Assembly: GCF_010389155.1 (NCBI RefSeq)
Contig: NC_057765.1
Span: forward strand, 28,088,980-28,152,979
Length of the DNA stretch: 64,000 nucleotides
Direction of reading: 5' to 3'
DNA from: Erigeron canadensis
Lineage: Eukaryota; Streptophyta; Magnoliopsida; Asterales; Asteraceae
The notes under the pieces were generated by a model. The model saw only the letters and a program-made list of their open reading frames with translations. It had not been told where the DNA came from and searched no databases. Shown in pieces: positions 35,901 through 46,402 of this stretch (positions within the stretch are counted from its first letter, which is position 1; each line of letters opens with the position of its first letter). Both the position numbers and the translations under genes were made by a program.

Positions 35901-38900
35901 GATGGACCACCTTATGGTTTACCCATCATGTCGGGTGTGAGGACTCCATGTATGGTCTATGACCGCCTACACACAACCCCACATCCCCATGTAAGTGGCA
36001 TAAGTCACTTAGCCTATGTCTAGGGAAAGATATAAAGTAATGAAAGAAAGATATGAAAGAAAAGTAGGCACATTAGGTATATGATGATCCTATTGTGTTA
36101 TATGCTATGTATGTGATATTAACTCTTATGACACGTTTTTGTTAATATATTATGAAATGGCAAATGTTTTCAAATCATGTTATCTTACTTAGCTAATTTA
36201 TTAGCTAACACTTGTTCTTTTGAAAATGTTGTGCCTTCAGGATAAGCAAGTTTGAGCTAGGAAAATATTAGCTCGGTGAGATGGGTAGAAGTAATAAAGA
36301 AGATTAACATTAGACATTGAATGCTTAGACTGCACCTCTTAGCCATTGTTTGGCTACTTTATTTATGATTTATGAGGCATGTAATAATGATGGCATTTAT
36401 GTTGGTGCCATGACTTGGATTTTACTTTTATTGTTTTGATGATGCACATTAGTAACACCATTTATGAAAGGTACCATCCGTTACGGATGGGGCAATTTTT
36501 AAAGTGATCTATTCCGCTACATTTTAAACGCCGTTTGGCAAAGTTTTTAAAAATCCAGGTTTTTAAACGACGGGTGTTACAGAAACACCTAAAACAAATG
36601 TTACTCAAACATTCCAAACGCCGGACGGATCGCAGTTTTTTGTCCCAATAGTTGATTACAAAAGACAACCAGTGATAGGAAGAAACTATGGATCACTTGA
36701 AAGATGTCGTAAGATGTACCACGAGTATGCTTATTATTCTGGTTTTGAAATCAGAAAAGGGAGCCAGAAAACTAATTTGTCGGGAATAGTAAGACAAAAG
36801 TACTATCTTTGTCACAGAGCTGGAGAAAGGAAGAAGGTTAACATAGATAGTTTAGAAAGAAATGAAAAACAAGTTAGAAAAAGCAGCATGGAATCCACTG
36901 GATGTAAAGCTAGAGTGAGATTTGACTTGGATTACTTGAACGAAACATACATAATAGCTGATTTCCATGCAATTCATAATCATGAATTGGTTCCGCGAGA
37001 GTATAGACATCTATGCAAAACAGATAGACAACTAAAATATGCAGAGCAGCTATTTGTCTACAATGCCTCCATCTCAAACGTTGGACCAACAAAAGCTCAT
37101 CAACTGTACAGTAACTTGAAGGGAAGCTCGTTAAATGTAAATGGGACAGTTGATGATTTCAGAAACTGGAAGAGGGACCTAAATGTGTACATCAATGAAA
37201 GTGACGCTCAAATTTTAGTTAACAAAATGATGGAAATGAGAGAACATATCCCTGGTTTTGCATTTGAGTATAAGGTTGACAACTCTGAATTACACTCACT
37301 CTTTTGGGCCGATAATGTAGCAAGGCGTAACTATGAAGAATTCAGTGACATAATGTCCTTTGATGCAACGTATCGGACAAACAGGTATATTTTTTAGTTT
37401 TTAAATAGGTTTATTTGCATAGAACTCGTTTGCCTTGTCGCAAATTTATACATCAATCATATATAAATTTTTCATAGTGTATGCTTAAAATCACTTTATT
37501 GTCTATATGTATAAAATGATATATCATTTTGTATAGGTTTTTTACACCATATATGTAAAATCATTTATGATTTTAAATGATTTCCCAAATGTATGAGTAA
37601 AATCATTTATGATTTTAAATATTTGTTTTTAAAATCAAATATGATTTTGCACATACAGATACAAAAACAGAATTCTGTATAATCTCTATACATAATCAAA
37701 TATGATTATGAACATAAAATTAAACAATAACAGATTACGAATTAAAATTGATTGTACATGAATATGGTTTTTTATGACAGGTACAACATGATGTTTGTCC
37801 CTTTCACGGGAATAGACAACCATAACAAATGCGTAACCTTTGCTGCTGGGTTGATAAGAGATGAGAAGCAATACACATGGCTCCTAAAATGTTTCATGGA
37901 TAACTTCAAGAAAGAGCCAACAATGGTGGTAACAGATCAAGACAAAGCCATGGAGATTGGAATAAAAAATATATTTAAGACTGCAAAGCATAGGCTGTGC
38001 ATGTGGCACATAACACAAAAACTGCCAACAAAGGTGACGTCTGTTATCAATCAAAAAAGGTGGCACATATACTGTTTTTCTCAATTATGATTTTTTCAGT
38101 GAATAATCAATTTTGATTATATACAAATAAGAGAGGCAACTCCAAGTATAGAAAGATGAAACTGAGAGAGACTTCAAGAGCAGGTTTGACAGTATAGTTT
38201 GGAATATTCACATGGAACCAAAAACTTTCGAGGAAAAATGGGAGAAGTTGATGATTGATTTTTCATTACAAGATGACAATTGGTTCAAGTATATGTTTCA
38301 AATCAGATCAAAGTGGATACCAGCTTACTTCATTGACACTCCAATGTGTGGCCTGATGAGAACAACATCAAGGTCAGAAAGCGAGAATGCTTTTTTTTCT
38401 CATTTCACAAGATCAGCGTCAAATCTGGTGAGTTTCATGAGTGGATTTGAATCAGCAATGATGAAACAAAGGTCAAAACAAGAAAAGTTAGATGCTGAAA
38501 CAATAAAGAAGACTCCAATATTGAACACAAAACTCAAAATAGAAATGCATGCTTCAAAACTGTACACAAAAACAATTTTTGAGATGATATAGAAGGAAAT
38601 AGAAGCTGGTCTATATGATTGTTTAGTTGTCCAAATGACTGCTGAAGAAGAGTGTCAAATTTATATCATTAATGAGATGTTAAAGAGGAAAGTGAAAGAG
38701 ACTAGACAAAATGTGATTCAGTATAAGGTAAAGCTTTTATTTTATTAAATAAATGTTATATTTAAATCAAGTTTGATTCAAAACTGGAATAATTTTATGT
38801 CAATGAAGGTATTGCATGACCTTGAGGATGGTTCTATTGTGTTTACCTGTAGACACTATCTCCGTTTAGGTCTCCTTTGCCGACATTGTTTTAGTGTTTT

Positions 38901-39432
38901 GAAGAACAATAATATAGATGAAATACATGCATAATACATTATGAGGCGGTGGACAAAAGGCATCATACCACCTGATTTGAGATCAAGCAGAAACAGATTT
39001 GACAATGGAAATGTTGGTACTCAAAAGATGGTTGCTGAAGCAAGTTCAGTTTTTGAGGACTGCTTACATCTTGTTGTGAACGATGATGAAAAACTTAAAG
39101 AGTTTCTGGAAAGAGTCAAATCGTTGAAGTCAGAAGTTGAGGCTGATATGGCAAACCAACCACCAAAGAAAAAAAATGAAGTGATATCAAGAATGATGGG
39201 TGTTGAAAAACCAGATTCAAACGAAATAAAAAACCCTCCAGTTTGAGTGTATAAGGGATGTGGAACTGTTAACCGTATAATGGGCGGTAAGGAGAAAGGA
39301 CTAAAAGAAAACAATAAAAGAAAGAGAAAGTGTACTATATGCGGAGATACGAATCACAACAGCAGGACATGTGGAAAAAAGAAACAAAAATTCAATGAAA
39401 AAGTGAATACTGAAGGAGCTTCAAACAATTAG
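32999..39432 (+). pseudogene. FAR1-type MULE transposase, broken
   Basis: Segments in order: a degenerate first exon 32999-33312; 33909-33927 joined across a later LTR to 36587-37384 (FAR1 DNA-binding domain: YHEYAYYSGFEIRKGSQ, then transposase start FADN-like WADNVARRNY and DIMSFDATYRTNRY); 37781-38059 (VVTDQDKAM and CMWHITQKL); about 38165-38727 (SRSESENAFFSHF, third catalytic region); 38808-39432 (SWIM-like CRHYLRLGLLCRHCF and zinc knuckle CTICGDTNHNSRTC). The presumed catalytic acids are D in SFDAT, D in VVTDQD and E in SESEN. Nonsense codons lie at 38590-38592 (TAG), 38930-38932 (TAA) and 39244-39246 (TGA). In active form it would bind element ends and cut DNA in the nucleus; a domesticated FAR1-related regulator is the alternative, unlikely with this damage. 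Confidence 0.8.
33928..36581 (-). mobile_element. Ty3/gypsy-type solo LTR, 2654 bp, TSD GAAAC
   Basis: Perfect 5 bp duplications GAAAC at 33923-33927 and 36582-36586. On the minus strand it starts TGTAACACCCGTCG and ends GGGATGTTACA, the usual ends of this LTR class. It contains no gag or pol. It lies within coding sequence of the transposase, and deleting it with one TSD copy leaves the frame open across the site. Orientation is inferred from the ends and from CCTGAAGGCAC near its start resembling the CTGAAAAG block of related LTRs. Confidence 0.85.
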
Positions 39433-41111
39433 ACAAGTATTTTATTTCTTTATGACAAATATTGTATTCATGGATTATAGTTTTAATTGGTTGATCAATT
39501 GTCTAGAGATTGTGTATTAAAATTTGGTTCTGAAATATGATCAATTTTGATTTCTTCTTTGATAAATTCAAATATGATTTAGAGAATTTTTTTCATATGG
39601 ACTTCTTTTAAATGTTTCTTTTTTTCTAATATTATTCTCAAAATCAAATATGATTTTGAATGCGTTTTTCGCACACTATGCGTAAAATCAAATATGATTC
39701 AGTGTATTTTTCAGACAGTATGCTTAAAATCATATATGAATTTCTATAACTTACTCACACAATACGCTTAAAATCAAATATGATTTTGTATACCTTTATT
39801 ACACTGCTTAAAATCAAATATTATATTCATTCTTTAAATAAAATCCAATTATGATTAATTTTGTTTTCTTCTTTGATAAATTCAAATATGATTTAGAGAA
39901 TGTTTCTTCATATGGACTTTTTTTAAATGTTTCTTTTTTTCTAATATTATTCTCAAAATCAAATATGATTTTGTATGCCTTTTTCACACAGTATGCGTAA
40001 AATCCAATATGATTCTATGTATTTTTCTTACAGTATGCTTAAAATCATATATGATTTTCTATACCTTACTCACACAATACGCTTAAAATCAAATATGATT
40101 TTGTATACCTTACTCACACATGCTTCATTGAAAGATTCTACATAAGACAAAATATTAAGATGAGTAACAATCTATCTTTAAATAAAATCCAATTATGATT
40201 AATTTTTTTTTCTTTTTTGATAAATTCAAATATGATATATAAAATGTTTTTCATATCGAATTCTTTTAAATGTTCCTTTTTTTCTAATATTATTCTCAAC
40301 ATCAAATATGATTTTGTTTGCTTTTTTCACACAGTATGAGTAAAATCCAATTATATGTTTTTCACACAGTATGCTTAAAATCATATATTATTTTCTATAC
40401 CTTACTCACACAATACGCTTAAAATCAAATATGATTTTGTATACCTTTCTTACACATGCTTCATTGAAAGATTCTATATAAGACAAAGTATTAAGATGAG
40501 TAACAATCTATCTTTAAATAGATTTAGAAAATCTATCTTTTAAATGTTTTTTTTTTTTTAATATTATTCTCAAAATCAAACATGTTCTTTATACCTTTTT
40601 CACACAGTATGCGTAAAATCAATATGATTTTTATACCTTTTCACAAAAGACGCATAAAATCAAATATAATTTTGTATATGTTTCAACATATGGACCTCGC
40701 TTGTATATTTCATTGAATAGTTTATTCTCAAAATCAAATATGATTTTTATATCTTTTTCACAGAGTACGCCCATAAAATCAAATATGATTTTCTATATGT
40801 TTCTACTTATTGACTCCACTTGTATATTTCATTAAAAACTTTATTCTAAAAATCAAATATGATTCTGTGTATATTTTTCACACAGTATGTTTAAAATCAT
40901 ATATGATTTTCTATACCTTACGATTAAAAACAAATATGATTTTGTATACATTTCTAACATAACATGTTTAAAATCAAATATGATATTCATTGTTAACAAC
41001 ACATGCTTCATTGAAAGATTCTACATAAGAAAAAATATTAACATGAGCAAAAAATTATCTTTAAATAAAACAACAGTTATAAAAAATATTCATAAAGGTC
41101 TTCCTCCTGAT
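39433..41111. repeat. Spacer made of near-palindrome repeats
   Basis: Downstream of the transposase. Larger blocks recur here, for example TTTCACACAGTATGCGTAAAATC and CATGCTTCATTGAAAGATTCTA, each carrying the 12 bp motif, so the motif spread here partly by tandem duplication of roughly 45 bp and longer (around 320 bp) blocks: 39535-39720 resembles 39850-40030 and 40190-40345. No gene seen. Confidence 0.7.
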
Positions 41112-41843
41112 TCAGTGAAAATCTATATGTTCAACTAACTCGTTATCAGATAATTCATTATGAATGTAATTAGGTGAAGAAACATCTACACCAATCAAAT
41201 TTGATGGTAAAACAAATCCTTTGACTTCCAAACGAGACAGAGCCTGCAGATTTTGGTCATTTTAAACAAATCAAATTTGATTTCTAAAAATACATATAAC
41301 AAAGAAAACAGATACAAACACGTACCGCATAACAAGAAACACCTATTCTGACATGTTTCACATGTTGTAGTTTTATTAGAAGCATTTTAAGCAACTCTTC
41401 TTCATCATGCTTGCGAGCCATCGGAAAAAAACGTGGCAAAACATAACCTAATTCCGCTTCGAGTATACAAGATACATCTTGTAACAATATATTTGAGATC
41501 CACAAACTACCAATTATTTTTAATGATGATATAAAAGGAGCATTGATAGTAAGATACGATCGATCGTCTTCAACAATATAGCCATCTAAAACCAATTTCT
41601 TAACACTAGTGCAGCTAATATCAAGCAATTTACCAATACAAGAACGTAACGTCAAACTGTTTAACAAAGGGCTTCCAAACATAATATTAGCAATCAAATT
41701 TTCATCTAATTCTGAATTTTCAATAGTTAAATGCCTAAGGTTGCTCCATCTTATAGAAACAGTCGGATGAAGAAGACGGAAACCTAATTCAATATTTGTG
41801 AAATGTGAATTCAAATAAAATGATTGAACAGCGATTGAGAACT

Positions 41844-44069
41844 TGTAACAACCGTCCCAGAAATGTTCTATTTAAGTTCTTAGAAACGTACATATGCCAC
41901 TGGATCGGCCAGACAGTTTAATTTATATGAGTTCTAGACGTACTTTAGATGTTCATTATGAGCTTATATGAACTTCAAATTGATCTAAATATTAATATTG
42001 TACGACGAGTTTGTGATTACGCTCAATAATATAATATGTTCGGTTCGTAAATGTTAAAAGTTCATAAAAGAGCTCAGCTCAAATTAATTGCAAAATGGTC
42101 CTTGTAGTTGTGAAATTTCATTTTTATGGTAAGGTATAAAAAGAAAGTGTAAAACCCTAAAAGTTTACTATTCATCACCTCCTACCTCTCTTCACTCACT
42201 CCCCACACCTTAAAACACACACTAAATTCATCTCCTGATTTTGGTTGGTTTGGGTGAAATCATTGATATCATTAGCTTCCTTGTAATCATCAAAACGTGT
42301 TTTTGTAATCGGTTTTGAGGTAACAACAACAAATCTTATGTTTTGATGAAACTAAAAATAAACCTTTTAGACTTGTGTTCTTGATGATTTGGTCGATGAT
42401 TGATGTCAAAAACGTGTTAAAGATTAATGGGTTTATGTTTAAATGTGTCTAGTAACTGTTTTGTGATCAAATTTGGGTCGTAACATGCCTTAATCTTCAA
42501 AACTCGTGATTTTGTTAAGTTCAGTCTTATGTCCGTATGCCTGCAACATCAAACGAAATTATCTTGTTCAAAACGAAATTAGCTTTACGAATTTAACAAA
42601 AAACTTCGTTCAGTTCAGTCAAACGAACTTAAGGTCTAAATTCGTTCAGTTCAGTCAAACGAACTTAAGGTCTAAATTCGTTCAGTTCAGTCAAACGAAC
42701 TTAAGGCTCACTTTCGTTCAGTTCATGTACGTAAAGTTCAGTTAAAACTACTTTGAGTCAAAACGTTCAAAGGACCAAATCATCCGTTCATCAAGGTCAT
42801 TTGTGATTTGAATAATCACTTAGACTAATATATGTACTTCTATATGGTTATTACGTGCATAGGAGTTCGGCAAGGCGTAATTGGATCTCGATAGATATAC
42901 TTATCTATCTTTATACTCGTTCACTGTACTAGTTCTTTATATTGTACCAGATCACTGTGAGTTCACTTATTTCCCCCTTCGTACATTTTTAAAGTTCTTT
43001 ATCGGGGACTGAAAAGCATGAAAACTATTTTGTACTTATATATATATACAGACTTATATATATATATTTTCTTGACTGTACTATGTACTATCTTGAGACA
43101 GACAGACTATTTATGTACAGGCTATTTTCAGACAGGCTATGTACAGACAGACTATTTACAGACAGACTATTTATGTTATGATACTTATTTATGTTATGAT
43201 ACTTATTTTCTAAATGTGTGTTCTAAGATCTTGAATGGGCAGGATCTTGAATACATTCTTGTATGTACTTATTGTCTATGTATGAGACCTAAGACTTACT
43301 GCTATCAATTCATCTCCCACCTGTTCTGGGAGTGGACCGTAGGTATTATGGACAGCGCTATTAGGGTAGGCCCATCCTCATTCTCCTCAGGACAGGAGAA
43401 TGCATATTACCTAGACTTATTGATCACCTGTTCTGATCACATGCTCTGGTCACCGGTTCTGACCTAGTTCGTACTTATATACTTTCTGATTACATGAGTT
43501 CCCTGAATTTTCATAGCTCGTTATGGCCAAGCAGATTAGCAGTAATAATAGACATACATATTAAGTACATTACGGACTCTAATCTACTGTTATTACAGCA
43601 AGGTACTTTTGACAGGCATACAGACTTTTGACTAGACTTTTATACATATCAGACTTATGTATATTTATAAAGTACTTTATGTGAATCTCACCAACTACTT
43701 TTGTAGTTGACCTTTGAACTTACATGCTTTTCAGGCTAGGTTCTAGATCTTAGTATAAGAGTCTTCCATTCTAAGCTCATTCCTTTGGTGACGGTTCGTG
43801 AGTACAAGTTCAGGAGCTACGAAGACCTTATTGCTATTCCAGTTCAAGTTCTGTTCGATGAGACAATTGTTCTGTCCCATGAAATTGTCTATTCTGATCC
43901 AGATATATTCTGTAATAACATTTGTACTTCTGTTCTAGATTTAATTATGATCTGTAATGACTTTGTCCTCTTGATCTTTGATTAATCTTAATGGCTGTGT
44001 TGAACTTGTACTGTGTGCATTTGTACTTGTCTGTGCATCCCGTATATTCCGCTTTAGCGGGGTGTCACA
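41844..44069 (-). mobile_element. Ty3/gypsy-type solo LTR, 2226 bp, TSD GAACT
   Basis: Perfect 5 bp duplications GAACT at 41839-41843 and 44070-44074. On the minus strand it starts TGTGACACCCCGC and ends GGTTGTTACA. It shares CTGAAAAGCATG and AACTACNAAAGTAGTTGGTGAG blocks (as reverse complement near 43694-43735) with the LTR at 7725. No internal retroelement genes. It disrupts the F-box coding frame. Confidence 0.85.
42602..42728. repeat. 36 bp tandem repeat, about 3.4 copies
   Basis: Units with TTCGTTCAGTTCAGTCAAAC and GAACTTAAGGTCT repeat with an exact 36 bp period inside the solo LTR; the last copy is partial. Confidence 0.9.
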
Positions 44070-44694
44070 GAACTGATCTTCATCTTCCACATATCTCAGA
44101 TACATTTTGAATTCTTTAACATTTTTACTAACAACAAACTCTATCCAACTATTGATATAAGAGACAAATCGATTATCAAAATTAGCATCTAATTCAAACT
44201 TATTTATAATTCCCAACTCATATTGATTTAGGGTTTTATCAATGGCAACATAAAAACTTAAAAACGGTTTATCACAAACTTCAAAAACATCAAAACCATG
44301 AATAGGAGAAGTATAAAATGCAAAATCATCAAGAAAAAGACAAGGAACAGATTTCCAAAGGTGTTCCCATCTTTTAGAAAGAGTACCTGTTCGAATTGAG
44401 AATTTAGTTTTATCCAAACGAGATAGAATTTGATCAGTAATTAAAGAATCAGGTAAGCAACTTAACCGATCTAACATTTCATAAAAATCAAATTTGTTAA
44501 AATAAATTTAGATATGTGCGTATATGTGTGTGTGTGTGTAATTTCCTTTTTTATATTTTCTTTATCTTTTTGGATTGTATCATTTTTGTAGTTTTCCTAA
44601 AAAATAAAATATATCAAAAATACTAAAATAATCTTTGATTATAAAAAGTATAAGTAATGAAAATAAAAAATGATTTAAACTAGTAGGCGACGGG

Positions 44695-45410
44695 TGCATT
44701 CTAAAACCGTTTAGGGTATAAAGTAAAACTCGAGGAGAAAGTTACATTCTAAAACCCTAAATGCTCAACCCTAAAATGCTAAAGCCTACAAGAAGGGGAC
44801 GGGTGCATACGGTACGCTTAGGGTTTAGGGTTTGAAGTCGTAGGGTTAGCCTAACGGCTAACCCTACGACTTCAAACCCTAAACCCTAAGCTACAAAGTA
44901 AAATCCGAGGGGAAAGTTACATTCTAAAACCCTAAATGCTCAACCCTAAAATGCTAAAGCCTACAAGAGGGGGACGGGTGCATACGGTACGCTTAGGGTT
45001 TAGGGTTTGAAGTCGTAGGGTTAGCCGGCTAACCCTACGACTTCAAACCCCTAAACCCTAAGCTACAAAGTAAAATCCGAGGGGAAAGTTACATTCTAAA
45101 ACCCTAAATGCTCAACCCTAAAATGCTAAAGCCTACAAGAGGGGGACGGGTGCATACGGTACGCTTAGGGTTTAGGGTTTGAAGTCGTAGGGTTAGCCCT
45201 AAACCCTAAGCTACAAAGTAAAATCCGAGGGGAAAATTACATTCTAAAACCCTAAATGCTCAACCCTAAAATGCTAAAGCCTACAAGAGGAGGACGGGTG
45301 CATACGGTACGCTTAGGGTTTAGGGTTTGAAGTCGTAGGGTTGGCTAACCCTACGACTTCAAACCCTAAACACCCTAAGCTACAAATTAAAACTCGAGGA
45401 GAAAGTTACA
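44695..45410. repeat. Tandem array with telomere-like hairpins
   Basis: Four units plus a partial, anchored at GTTACATTCT positions 44741, 44916, 45088, 45236 and 45405, i.e. periods of 175, 172, 148 and 169 bp. Each unit holds CGAGGRGAAA, CCCTAAATGCTCAACCCTAA, GGACGGGTGCATACGGTACG and TTAGGGTTTAGGG (plant telomere heptamer TTTAGGG in short runs). In unit one, 44816-44851 and 44856-44891 form a perfect 36 bp inverted repeat with a 4 bp loop; unit two has nearly the same, unit three has lost most of the right arm. Confidence 0.85.
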
Positions 45411-46402
45411 TTCTAAAAATTTAACCGTTTGAAATCATATATGATTTTAAACATAGTGTGAATTATCCATACAAAATCATATTTGATTTTATTCATACTT
45501 ATATAAAATAATTTTTGAATTATGCATAAAAATTATTTTACTTATGGATGGGGGATAAGATATACAAAATCATATATGATTTTATTTATAGATGAAGACA
45601 AAAAGAAAATGAGTTCGATATCATTAATTGTATTCAAAATCAAATATGATTTTAGTCGTAATTAGTTACCCAAGTATACAAAATCATATATGATTTTGTG
45701 TAGGACATTTAGGTAACTTCCATCTCATTCTTAAAAAGACAATAGGAAATCAAAAATGATTTTATGCATCATTTAGGAAACCAATGCAAAATCAAAAATA
45801 ATTTTAAACATACATTAGAGGAAACCTATAGAAACTCTATTTATATCAAAAAATCAAAATCGACTATTTATATCAAAAATTATTTTACACAAAATTTGGA
45901 GAAAATCTATAGAAAGTAATATATTAATATGTGAATCATGTTGGCGGAAAAATGAATTTCATACAAATAAACTTATTTAAAATCAAAAATGATTTTAAAC
46001 GTAATGTTTATAAACGCTGTTGTGAATCATATATGATTTAATTTATAAAGCTGTTGTGAATCATATATGATTTTACACATATGTTCTCAGGAAATTAAAA
46101 AAACGTAGGGGTAGTATTGTCTTTTTCACTGAATCCATTATATACTTCTTTTCCCCCCAAAATCCTTCATCTTAACAGACATACTCACAAACACATACAA
46201 ACACACACTGAAACCGGCGATTGATTTTGATATCTGTTTCTCTCCGCCATTGTTTCTTACAGTCGTACCGTCAATACAAATCCGTTACATTTTGATATCT
46301 GTATTCTACGGTCGTACGCTTCCTCCATTATTTTTGTCCGTCGTACACTTCCTCCACTATCTCCGTCACTTAAAATATTAAATTTATCATCTTAAAAAAT
46401 CA
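45411..46402. other. Near-palindrome-rich spacer and 5' flank of the Ulp1-like gene
   Basis: About nine copies of ATCA-(A/T)4-TGAT, then a less AT-biased stretch at 46130-46400 containing CCATTATATACTTC, a possible TATA box near 46137, followed by a pyrimidine-rich leader. No other gene seen. Confidence 0.5.

Larger units (their letters stand above)
41112..44477 (-). pseudogene. F-box/LRR gene split by a solo LTR
   Basis: Minus strand. The part 44477-44070 starts at ATG and carries an F-box: LPDSLITDQILSRLDKTKFS followed by LSKRWEHLW. After the LTR, coding continues in the same frame at 41838-41326 with leucine-rich RNI-type repeats (LRHLTIENSEL, LLNSLTLRSCIGKLLDIS, VKKLVLDGY, FISSLKIIG). 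A GT/AG intron at 41325-41244 leads to a last exon 41243-41112, ending in TGA. Without the LTR it would be about 350 residues with no other stop, close to the usual size of plant F-box/LRR proteins. F-box proteins recruit substrates to SCF ubiquitin ligases; substrate unknown. The LTR almost surely inactivates it. Confidence 0.8.

Noticed and set aside
43018..43467. 150-residue protein rich in Tyr and Thr
   Set aside because: Lies within the solo LTR 41844-44069 and is low-complexity sequence with no family resemblance.
44816..45396. True telomere or chromosome end
   Set aside because: Telomere words occur only in short runs of one or two, in inverted pairs within a longer unit; this is an interstitial repeat.
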